Positions 55,956-64,000 of a DNA stretch of 64,000 bases are shown here, one piece after another (position 1 is the first letter of the stretch; the number at the start of each line of letters is the position of its first letter). The DNA comes from Antedon mediterranea. Lineage: Eukaryota > Echinodermata > Crinoidea > Comatulida > Antedonidae. A program made the translations under genes and the position numbers. The DNA lies in the NCBI RefSeq assembly GCF_964355755.1, contig NC_092677.1, positions 21,920,101 through 21,984,100 of the forward strand, written 5' to 3'. The notes beneath the pieces were generated by a model that was not told the DNA's origin, searched no databases, and saw only the letters and a list, made by a program, of their open reading frames with translations.

Positions 55956-56167
55956 ACCTTTTTTTTTTAACTTTATGGTGAAAAGTACTGTATACGCAAT
56001 ATGATATACAGTATATCTTATTTTTATTATTTTTTTAAATATTTATTTTGTGTAATCGGTAATTATCACTTTTACACATGTTTATCTTGCTTTGTGCTTA
56101 TTACCATAATAATTTATTTGTAATTTAAATGGATTAAAAAACTTTGTGTAACCCACATTTTTGGTGT

Positions 56168-56245
56168 AAGAGGTTTCGTAGTGTAGTGGTTATCAAGTCT
56201 GCTTAACGCGCAGAAGGTCCCTGGTTCGAGCCCTCATGGCGAGAC
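56168..56245 (+). repeat. tRNA-Val-like sequence (degenerate)
   Basis: GTTTCGTAGTGTAGTGGTTA then TCAAGTCTGCTTAACGCGCA and GAAGGTCCCTGGTTCGAGCC. The anticodon loop would read AAC (Val). The T-arm is broken (CCTCATGGCGAGACC) and the D-arm departs from normal spacing, so it is a pseudogene or SINE head rather than a working tRNA. Confidence 0.65.
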
Positions 56246-56318
56246 CATTTTGCTTAAACTTTATGGTGAAATATACTGTATACGTAATATGATATAGAGT
56301 ATATATATCTCGTTTTAT

Positions 56319-56643
56319 TACTCGGGGTACCTGAGTCTAGGACTCTCTAATCTTTTCCTCTTCTTCTTCCATCTGGACACTATTGAGCAAAAAGTGCGAT
56401 TTGTAAAGTACTACTCCTCCCTTATTCGTGGTAGTATTGAGCTCAGATTTAGCATGAATATACTACAGAGACATGTCCTCAAAGCTATAGAGCCGGATTT
56501 TTAATTTCAAACCGGATGCAGCCATATCACGTCTCGAAGATGGTACCGTATAGCCGTATTTGGTAGCGCGGTTATTGATGTGTATGTGACGTTACATCCG
56601 GTCTTATGACGTCATTACAGCTACTTTCGCTTTACCCCGAGTA
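56319..56643 (+). mobile_element. MITE copy B, complete, 325 bp
   Basis: Starts TACTCGGGGTACC and ends CTTTACCCCGAGTA, giving a TIR of TACTCGGGGTA. Contains GTACTACTCCTCCCTTATT and TATGTGACGTTACATCCG. About 85-90% like copy A by eye. GACGTCAT (CRE-like) sites recur in it. Confidence 0.85.
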
Positions 56644-56684
56644 TTGCACATTCGTGCTTGTTATTATAATATTGATTCAAAATA

Positions 56685-56940
56685 CTAACAGCAATGTATA
56701 ATTTGTTTGAAAAATATTAACTTTAATTTTGCATCATCGTTATACCTAGTATGTGAGCTGGGTCACTACAAAAATAGGAAATAAGCCCCTACCCTGGAAT
56801 ATGTACAGTACTAAAATTTAGTTTATGATTATATTTTTGTTCTGTATAGTAGGCCAGACTATATTTATGTTTCACAAAATGTAAAAAATAATTGATAATA
56901 AATCATTATTTCTGAACAATAACAATTTCTTAAAAAAAAA
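56685..56940 (+). repeat. Dispersed repeat copy (partner at 27345-27625)
   Basis: Same order of blocks as 27345-27625, including TAGTTTATGATTATATTTT and AATTGATAATAAATCATTAT; ends in an A-run at 56932-56946. Confidence 0.75.
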
Positions 56941-57399
56941 AAAAAAGACTACATAATTGCCCAGAGTAATACTTATTTTTACAGAAAATGATAGCCGAAA
57001 CAGTATTTATTTACATTACCTTGGTGTTTTTCTATTTTGTGACAAATAAATAAATAAATTTTAACATTTTGTGTGTATGTTGGTTAAAAAGATGGTGTAA
57101 ATTATGTATGATTTTCATAAAACCTATCATGTTTTATGCTTAAATTGAAAGTGTTCCAGTGGCTTGTTTAAAAAAAAAAAATAATAGAACAATAGTTAAT
57201 TAACGAAGGTGTGAAGTTTCATTGAAATAAAACAATTAGAATACCCTCTTAAGGCGTAAACTTAAACGCACTATTTTTTTTTTTCAGCATTTGATTTGTT
57301 ATTATCACTGAATTATTTCTATTGTTAGTATTGTTATTATTATCGTTACAATTATTATGGTACATTTTACTGATTTTATTTATTTATTGTTTGTTTGTT

Positions 57400-57712
57400 T
57401 GTTTGTTTTATCTTTATACTGGGTAACCTCTTCAGTCAAAGACTGATCTCCCAGAGGGCCCAGTTGGTGATCAGTGGCTGTGATGTACTAATACACCGGG
57501 GTAACCCCCTACTCATCTCGAAAGATGTACTAGGTTCTTTAAAGTGCACACGAGCAAGTTGTGTACACTGGACCTACGGTTTATAGTCCTTATCCGAGAA
57601 GACTCGTTCTACCACCAGAACCATGGAGTGAGTGAGCCTCGAACCCCTGCCGATGTTATGGCTACGTGATTACGGTTCCACTGTCTTAACCGCTCGGCCA
57701 CTCACTCACACT
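57400..57712 (-). mobile_element. tRNA-derived SINE
   Basis: On the - strand it begins GTGAGTGGCCGAGCGGTTAA (A box), has GGGGTTCGAGGCTCACTCAC (B box) about 45 bp later, then a central part with CTTCTCGGATAAGGACTATA and GTGCACTTTAAAGAACCTAG, and ends toward 57400. The head looks Ser/Leu-tRNA-like. The GTGCACTTTAAAGAACC block is a common conserved SINE core. Confidence 0.8.
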
Positions 57713-58927
57713 TATTTACTTATTTATTACAAATTTATTTATTTAAAGGGGCTTTGCGTCTAAAGCTTTTGCTTACAGCTTATAACCCCATTCACAACTT
57801 AAATTAATTTATATTTACTTTGTATTTAATAATATTCAAAATATAATTATTATTTATGTATACTTTTAATTTTAGATTGTGAATAAAGTTATATATTAAA
57901 AATATGAGACAACATCGACAAAACAAAGCACACTTAAATCTACTACAAACATATCTTGATTTTAGATTTAAATAAAACATAAACCATTAAAGGCCAGATG
58001 CGAGCAAAAAATTTCTATTGATCATACATTCCAATAATTATCGATCTATAGCTTCCGTTATGTTTCATAATTTTTGGAATTTTATTTGTGTTACAAAAAC
58101 TTGTTGAAAATAAGCACTTTATTATCATTTATTATCATAGTTTAAATTACACAGTAAAATTTCAATTCTTTTGTACACAAAATGTTTTAAATAGAGAGGC
58201 ATTTTTGAACTATGAAAAATAAACGGTGTGGTAAAAAATGTTATCAGATGACTAAATATAGGTAATATAACGTAATTTTACGTTTCTGGTATTTTTATTC
58301 ATTTTTATTTTTATTTTCATGCTATAGCAAAAATTGTCCTCCGTATATCCACCATCTTTTTTCACCTTCTAGGGAGTCACCAGACTTGTTATTATATTAG
58401 GTTAAACTACCTAACTACTGAAAACAATTCTTCCTGGTTTTTATAGCAGAATTTTGCCAAATTTTGTATTTGACCATTTTAAGGGAAATTCATGATTTTT
58501 TCATCTTGATTTCTGTTGCAAATATTTGATTTATGTACAATTAACCAGATATTAAATTTAAAATTCATGCCTGTACCTGAGCTTTAAAGAAAATATCAAT
58601 AGAGTCTATAATAAGATGCAATATGCAATATAATGCAATATATGATATAAATAATCTTGGTAAGCATTACTGTGAGTATTTAATTCACATACAAATTTAT
58701 CTTGTTTGTTTAAAGCTTGGCAGTGTAAAAGTGGTACAGTATATGTTGCAGCTATACATAGCGCTGGAATTTAATTTAAATACTGCCCTCTAGCATCATT
58801 ATGTTATTTATGATTGTACTAAAAAATTAAGTACCTTAAAAGAAACTTTCTTAAATATTGAATATTTTGGTATGAACAATCAAACAATTCTAATTGAAAT
58901 TGTTATATATACTATTTATATTTTCAG

Positions 58928-59002
58928 ATTACAAGAGTTTTTAGCAGACTCTGCACAGAGAATTATTGTTCTAAAGATTGTACATAGAAGAGTTCTTAAT
59001 AG
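58928..59002 (+). CDS. FHOD: FHOD exon: end of FH2
   Basis: A 75-nt exon (phase 2-2); acceptor TTATATTTTCAG, donor ATAG|GTGAGG. Encodes LQEFLADSAQRIIVLKIVHR then RVLNR. ADxAxRIxVLKxVHRRVxNRF is FHOD-type FH2. Confidence 0.94.
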
Positions 59003-59131
59003 GTGAGGAATAGAAAAACCTACAAGCTTATCCAATAATTTCACACTGGTTACCAAATTGTAGGAGAATTTAAAACATCTATGACATTTATATAAAGGAA
59101 TTAAATTATTTGTTATCTTTCTTTTCCACAG

Positions 59132-59324
59132 GTTTAATAAATTATTACTTTATTGTGGGTTTAACCCAAATTCTGCAAGTGACATTAAGGTCAATGAGTT
59201 TTGTAAGGTGCTAAGTGAATTTGCTTTAGAGTATCGGACCGCTAGGGAACGTGTCCAAGAACAAGAAAAGAAAAAAGAGAATCACAGAAAGAGGAATAAA
59301 ACTAGAGGAAAAATGATAGTTGAG
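59132..59324 (+). CDS. FHOD: FHOD exon: FH2 end and coiled basic tail
   Basis: A 193-nt exon (phase 2 to 0); acceptor TTTCTTTTCCACAG, donor TGAG|GTATGG. Encodes FNKLLLYCGFNPNSASDIKV, then EFALEYRTARERVQEQEKKK, ending TRGKMIVE. The Lys/Arg/Glu coiled stretch after FH2 and the T/R-RGKMI ending are FHOD features. Confidence 0.95.
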
Positions 59325-59404
59325 GTATGGTGCATGTTGTACAAATAATGTATTTTAATATAGAAGTTTCTTGAGATTGTTAGCATTGTACTGGAATCTA
59401 TTTA

Positions 59405-60750
59405 TGTACTGGCGAAATTCGATAAATCGCCGTTACTTCTGGAATTTTTACTTGATGGTATATAAAGTTGGTTCATGGGTCATTCTTCAGTAAGTGTCTA
59501 AAATTGTGTCCCGATGCTTTGGTGGGTTAGAGACTGAAAATTCATCATTAAAAAATAAAAATTCTTGACTTATATCATGATCAACATTATTGTAAATATA
59601 ACTAGATTTGAACTCATCACTATGGACGAGTTATGTTATCCGCCGCGAAGATGCCACGTGCACTTTATACGTTAGAATATTGTGCACAGAAAAACGATTA
59701 TGCCATTGTGACCTGAAGAAAATAAAATGTGCCCTCTTTCTTTTGTGTCTAAATATATAATACAGTACACTACTGTATACATACTAAATACAGTGCTGAA
59801 TAGGTGAAAATAACGGGACCTTCCTTTTATTCCAAATTTTAACATGATGATGTCATCAAAATGAAACACGTAGATAGCAATTTTGGAAGGAAATTATCTG
59901 AGCAACAACATATTAACGTGTTGAAGAAATTTAGATACGTAGAATATGGATGCGCGCTCTTTTAAATGCCATGAACTATGATGCAAAATATGAAAATACG
60001 ACTTTTATAATCCAACTGGCCATATGATGACGTCACAACATCCGATGCACAAAAATTGGTACATAAATTTGTATCTGCAATTCAACAGCTTCCAGAAAAC
60101 GTTTTAATCATGAGTATCACTTTTTATTCTTATTCTAGCTATAACATATTGAAATTTACTGTAATAACTTAAAACCTTTGACAATAAATACATAAACCAT
60201 TTTTTGTCACCGTTTGAAGTGCAAATGTCTTACTGTGAGTGTGGGTACTGTTTAAGCAAATAATTATACAAATAAACTTTATTACGGACAGTTTCTTGTC
60301 AACGTTAATTGTATTAATTAATAATTACAAAAAATATAAATTACTTTACTATTTCAATTGATTATGACAGTGATAGTTTCAACAAAGTATTAAATCGCAA
60401 ATGTTTTACTGTTTTTAGTGGTATATTATTTATAAAACATAAAAACAAATGTCTTTACTGATAAAGAATATATTTAAAAATGATTCCTCTTAGCACCCAT
60501 CCTCTTCACCATACCTCAACCCTAATGTTACATAAAAAACACAAATTGCGTTGGTTTAAATTTGACTCAAGTAATTCTCAGGGCGCTAATTTTAGTTGAC
60601 TACATAAACTGTGTCTACTTATTCGTTCCTGCAAATGACATGTATTATAGTCCTGCGGTACGTACATTTGAAATCGCCAGGTTTTTTTACGCTGAAATGA
60701 CCGTGTATGCGAGAACCATTTGTGGGCACGAGCATACCATTTAGTGTTTA
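59405..60750 (+). mobile_element. Family R copy broken by a family S insertion
   Basis: TTTACTTGATGGTATATAAA (59448) matches the start of the 32030 copy, and ACGCTGAAATGACCGTGTAT (60687) matches its end (ACGCTGAAATTAGTGTGTAT, 32830). In between, 59590-60150 is family S (TTATCCGCCGCGAAGATGCC, GGCCATATGATGACGTCACA). Confidence 0.7.
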
Positions 60751-60829
60751 CAATTAGTTTAGATGATGCATGTATGTAAGAACTAAAAAGTATACTGTCA
60801 ACATCTTTATTTTTCGTTATTTTTGGTTA

Positions 60830-61190
60830 TCCGCACTGCAGTCGGACTTAGCGAACAGCTAGCGCCCGTAGACATGGCGACGTCATTGTATGGCCACTCG
60901 AATATAAAATATAGGATTTTTGTCTCTTTCGTCGTAGCTCATCACATTTAATAGAGCGCATCTCCACTTATCTGTTTTCCATTTCCCCCAATATTTTGAT
61001 ATTGTCTAGGTCAATCAATTATCTTTCACATGATTTACCATTTTTAAAATATTGATCATCATGTGCAAAAGCGTGAAAAACTTGGGTCACTTATTTTCAT
61101 CATTCCAATAAATGTCAATATGTTATAGCTCCTCAGAATGAAAAGTGATAATCATGATTAAAACGTTTTCTGGAACATTTACCTACTTGT
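60830..61190. repeat. Family S copy, opposite orientation to 63550-64000
   Basis: AGGTCAATCAATTATCTTTC and ATAATCATGATTAAAACGTT are reverse complements of blocks at 63720-63890. Confidence 0.8.
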
Positions 61191-61399
61191 GTTATACCAA
61201 ATAAGTTCAGACCCATGGTGTTAGACCGTTTTAGCAAGGTCACATTACCAACTGCAGAGACAAAAATGAGCATATTCATGTGCTCTTACCCACATGTTTT
61301 CATCATTGTTTCCACTGTATATAGACCTAGATCTGAGCCCTACAAAATTAGGACAAAAGGACGAAATTTGCCGTAAATAAAACATACCTCCTTATTAAA

Positions 61400-61735
61400 A
61401 TAGTGTCTTTTAAGAAATTTGGTTTGTCTTATTATTATGAGGCTGTACTCGAGCTGTTTGACCAGTTTTCAGCTATTCAGCTAAATCGATTGTAGAAGGA
61501 GATAGGTAAATGCAAAGCATCCTCGTATTATTCAAGATGGACATCCATTAGACAGTGTATACCACGATTGGAGCAAATCGTTGAACCTAAATTCATTTCA
61601 ATTGTCAATAACTAATTATCTAACTCAATTTAATTAATAAACAGGGTTACATCAGGTGGTTAAAATCAGTACCATCGAGTAAAAATTCTAGAAGTAATGA
61701 ATGATTTACCGAATTTTGCCCTTATGTAAATTTAT
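61400..61735 (-). mobile_element. Family R copy, inverted
   Basis: Ends ACCGAATTTTGCCCTTA, the reverse complement of the start at 32033; also AGACAGTGTATACC, TACATCAGGTGGTTAAAATC and ATCGAGTAAAAATTCTAGAA are mirrored. Ends about 75 bp before exon 61809. Confidence 0.82.
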
Positions 61736-61808
61736 ATATAGATTCATACAATAATCGAACAATACACAACAATTACACATTACAGTTTATACATTATATT
61801 TCAATTAG

Positions 61809-61923
61809 AAATTTACTGGGAAAGACAAAGAAGAGGATGCAAAGCTTCAAAAGCTTTTGAAAGGTTCTGGAACAACTCCTGGTGATGATGCAACACGTAA
61901 AGCAAGAGCAAAGAAACCCCAAA
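61809..61923 (+). CDS. FHOD: FHOD exon: C-terminal tail with a DAD-like motif
   Basis: A 115-nt exon (phase 0 to 1); acceptor TATATTTCAATTAG, donor CAAA|GTAAGT. Encodes KFTGKDKEEDAKLQKLLKGS, then GTTPGDDATRKARAKK. KF(S/T)G after RGKMI is shared with FHOD proteins, and vertebrate FHOD3 has a similar M-K-x-x-L-K-x-S-S motif before its DAD. DAKLQKLLKGSG plus a basic RKARAKK patch has the same make-up as the linker motifs. The canonical DAD exon must lie to the right. Confidence 0.88.
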
Positions 61924-61956
61924 GTAAGTGAAACTACATTGTTAGACCTCAGCAGA

Positions 61957-62398
61957 CACACATAATTATAGGCCTATTTCTGTATTGCCTCTAATTAGTA
62001 AAATTATTGAACGGGCTCTTTATGAACAGATATGTAATTATCTTCATATTAATCACTTTTTAAGTAATTCTTAATCTGGTTTTCATAAATGAATAAATTT
62101 TTCACCAAATGTCAGATTATTTTTCGTGGAACTCTTTCATTTTCAGCATTATAGTATAAGGCCTAAAATAGGTTTTTTAAACTTCTCGTATCAAAAAACC
62201 TGTACATTAAATCAAATTATGTTTTAAAATTACAAATCACAAAGTAGGTGGAGGTATACACTCTCGGAGTGGCTTTCTAGTTTATATTGTTTTTACTTTT
62301 GTACATTTGATTTTATTTATATGATCCACCAGTGATATCAGTACTACAATACTAAAGGTGTCTTCACAATAAAGACAGAAATAAATAAAATAAAAAAG
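61957..62398 (+). pseudogene. LINE relic: RT fragment joined to 3' end
   Basis: Reads YRPISVLPLISKIIERALYE then QICNYLHINHFLSNS before a stop, i.e. RT domain block 2, followed after a deletion by a 3' end with AATAAAGACAGAAATAAATA and an A-rich tail. Dead copy. Confidence 0.75.
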
Positions 62399-62984
62399 CA
62401 TTTTTGCTTTTAATGATTTGTAATACAATTATTATACAAAAGTCTTTCTTTAAAATTAATAGAAAGAACGGGCAAAATAGATATTGTAAGTAATAAAACT
62501 ACTTTTTCAATTTAATGCATATTTTTATATTTTGGAGAGAGTACATACTGTAGTAGAAAGATAAGCAAGTGATGATTTACATTTATTGTTTATTGATTTA
62601 AGAATACAAATGATCACTATAGACTTAGGCAAGCAATATAATATCTTTATGGAATATTAGCAATAATCACTGGTTGATCATCATTCATCATCATTCATTG
62701 TGATTTGACATGGTTTTATTTGTGTATGTATTATCAATCAAGCCTTTTCTGTTAACCTTAATATTCGACCCTTATCAATGTCCTACACAAATTCAAAAAT
62801 CTGTTTGGATGTGTACCCTCTCTTCAACATTTTCTAAAATAGTAAGGATGAAGAACGATCACAAATATATATAGATTACATTGATTTTTAAGCAAATTTG
62901 ATTGCAAGTAAAACAGATAGATCTTTTCATTGTTTTAAACAAAACATGATTCTAAAATGTGTTTATATATAAACCAGTAATGTT

Positions 62985-63130
62985 GCCAAGATTTTTATGG
63001 AGGGGTTCAAATTTGTGAGAAAATGAAGCCTTTTAGGGACCAACCACAATTAATTATATTTAAAGATCAAAAGATTAATCAGTATTGACAACTGAGAGTC
63101 TCTACGACCTTAGCCCCAACATGGTTTGGC
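62985..63130 (-). repeat. Dispersed repeat, inverted copy of the 16709-17218 family
   Basis: GATTTTTATGGAGGGGTTCA, GAAGCCTTTTAGGGACCAAC and AGCCCCAACATGG are reverse complements of blocks at 48845-48990 and 16945-17215. Confidence 0.75.
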
Positions 63131-63549
63131 GGAGATAAAAATTAAGACATAAGTTAACTTTTTGTGAAATTTCCAACTTAGAATCAATTTTATAAAACAG
63201 TAAAAAGATAATCAAATTCCAGCCTACTGGAATTAATTGGACAGAGCAGATGCAAGATTTGGTGGTGAGCCACCTTACTGTAGTTTTGGTTGAAGCAAGA
63301 CAATTTTGAGAATATCTGGATTTTTTTATTTTTTTTTTCACAAATATTACATAGCTACACTTCCTTTTTAGCTGACTATGTGAAAACTACCAAGATTGTA
63401 TTTTCGACTTAAACACACTCAATATTATTAATGGAGAATGTAGGGTACATTCTCTATATTCAGATAGCCCAAACTGTCCACCAAACTTAAACTTTCACTT
63501 TTAATTTATATTTATTATTTATTTATTTTTTGAAAAAAGTAATTATAAA

Positions 63550-64000
63550 ATTAAATTAGATTTGAACTTGCACTGTGGACAAGTTAGGTTATCCGCCGCG
63601 CAAACGCCACGTGCCAAATACAACTTTTAATTATAATTGAACTGGCCATATGATGACGTCACACCATCCGATGCGCATAATTTGTACATTAATTCGTATC
63701 TACAATTCAACAGCTTCCTGAAAACGTTTTAATCATGATTATCACTTTTTATTCTGAGGAGCTATAACATATTGAAATTTATTAGAATGATGAAAATAAG
63801 TGACCAAAGTTATTCACGCTTTTGCATCTGATGACGTCATAAAAATTTTAAAAATGGTAAATCATGCGAAAGATAATTGATTGACCTAGACAATATAAAA
63901 AAAATATGGGGGAAAATGGAATGTAAAAACAAATAGACATAAATTTTCATTCTTACCTATGCGCTACCTTGGCTATACAACAGTGAGTTTCAAAGATTTG
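63550..64000. repeat. Family S copy, cut by the window end
   Basis: AGGTTATCCGCCGCG, CTGGCCATATGATGACGTCA and GATAATTGATTGACCTAGAC are shared with 59590-60150 (same orientation) and 60830-61190 (inverted). Confidence 0.8.

Larger units (their letters stand above)
52650..58927 (+). other. Intron, 6.3 kb, mostly mobile elements
   Basis: TIR element (53722-55305), two MITE copies with a tRNA-like insert (55538-56643), a dispersed repeat copy (56685-56940) and a tRNA-derived SINE (57400-57712). Nothing recognised at 52660-53700 and 57730-58920. Confidence 0.8.
59325..61808 (+). other. Intron of nested dispersed repeats
   Basis: From left to right: family R left end (59405-59490), family S inverted (59590-60150), family R middle and right parts (60180-60750), family S direct (60830-61190) and family R inverted (61400-61735). 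Almost no unique sequence. Confidence 0.75.
1..64000 (+). other. FHOD: FHOD-type formin gene, internal part (both ends outside the window)
   Basis: Thirty-one exons were placed by AG/GT borders, unbroken reading frame and, outside the linker, similarity to FHOD1/FHOD3. They read: end of the armadillo/FH3 region, Ser/Arg-rich linker, a very large variable linker, FH1, FH2, tail. FHOD formins are actin nucleation/elongation and bundling factors of stress fibres and sarcomeres; family members are held inactive by binding of a C-terminal DAD to the N-terminal domain. The first exons and the final DAD exon are not in the window. The gene here is over 64 kb, mostly intron filled with mobile-element debris. 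Linker exon borders are predictions from sequence only, and I cannot show which exons are joined in a real transcript. Confidence 0.9.
61924..64000 (+). other. Intron, partial
   Basis: A LINE relic (61957-62398), a possible microexon (62463-62485), an inverted repeat copy (62985-63130) and a family S copy (63550-64000). Nothing recognised at 62500-62980 and 63140-63540. Confidence 0.75.

Noticed and set aside
55904-56245. Functional tRNA-Val genes
   Set aside because: One lacks most of the anticodon arm and the other has a broken T-arm; both sit in repeat contexts.

Overview
The window is intronic and exonic DNA of a single eukaryotic gene read on the + strand. I assign it to the FHOD family of formins (FHOD1/FHOD3 type). 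The match rests on the end of the N-terminal armadillo region (208-351), a short FH1 and a complete FH2 domain (46725-59324), and a post-FH2 tail exon (61809-61923). Both gene ends lie outside: the N-terminal exons to the left, and the terminal exon with the canonical autoregulatory domain (DAD) to the right. The host is probably a marine invertebrate deuterostome (echinoderm or hemichordate kind). This is inferred from AT-rich introns, many TAGGCCTAG runs, a Deu-type SINE, CR1-like LINEs and a relic protein family common in marine invertebrate genomes. The species cannot be named from the sequence.

Layout. 1-7474: three constitutive-looking exons (208-351, 1075-1334, 7305-7474). 7475-46540: a very large linker region with at least 19 exons, all phase 1-1 and all a multiple of 3 long (33 nt to 6042 nt, together 7464 nt or 2488 codons). 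Each can be skipped without breaking the frame, and exon 7305-7474 also joins exon 46725 in frame if all are skipped. 46725-61923: FH1, FH2 and the start of the C-terminal tail in nine exons. One continuous frame runs through every junction I placed.

The most interesting signal is in the linker. One exon of 6042 nt (17916-23957) and several small cassettes repeat a short motif of the form D-D/E-x-L/I-L-x-x-L-x-x-G, for example DDDLLKMLKGGA. It has the spacing of the MDxLLxxL core of the formin DAD, the peptide that binds the N-terminal domain and switches formins off. About ten copies lie in the giant exon, three in small cassettes, one in the C-terminal tail and a related one just before FH1. 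Basic R/K-rich or KRW patches, like the second half of a DAD, lie beside them or on separate cassettes. I infer a splice-tunable array of autoinhibition-like or partner-binding peptides.

The introns hold most of the rest: a nearly intact antisense CR1/Jockey-type LINE (9849-12715) ending about 40 bp from a cassette exon; LINE relics (1794-2015, 4200-4935, 61957-62398); terminal-inverted-repeat or foldback elements (2007-5870, 6385-7207, 16709-17218, 26509-26972, 35651-37168, 53722-55305, 55538-56643); tRNA-like SINE heads; a Penelope-like fragment; several dispersed repeat families with inverted copies; and a 2.5-kb minisatellite with a 960-bp higher-order repeat (40050-42610). I see no second host gene, rRNA, intact tRNA or CRISPR.
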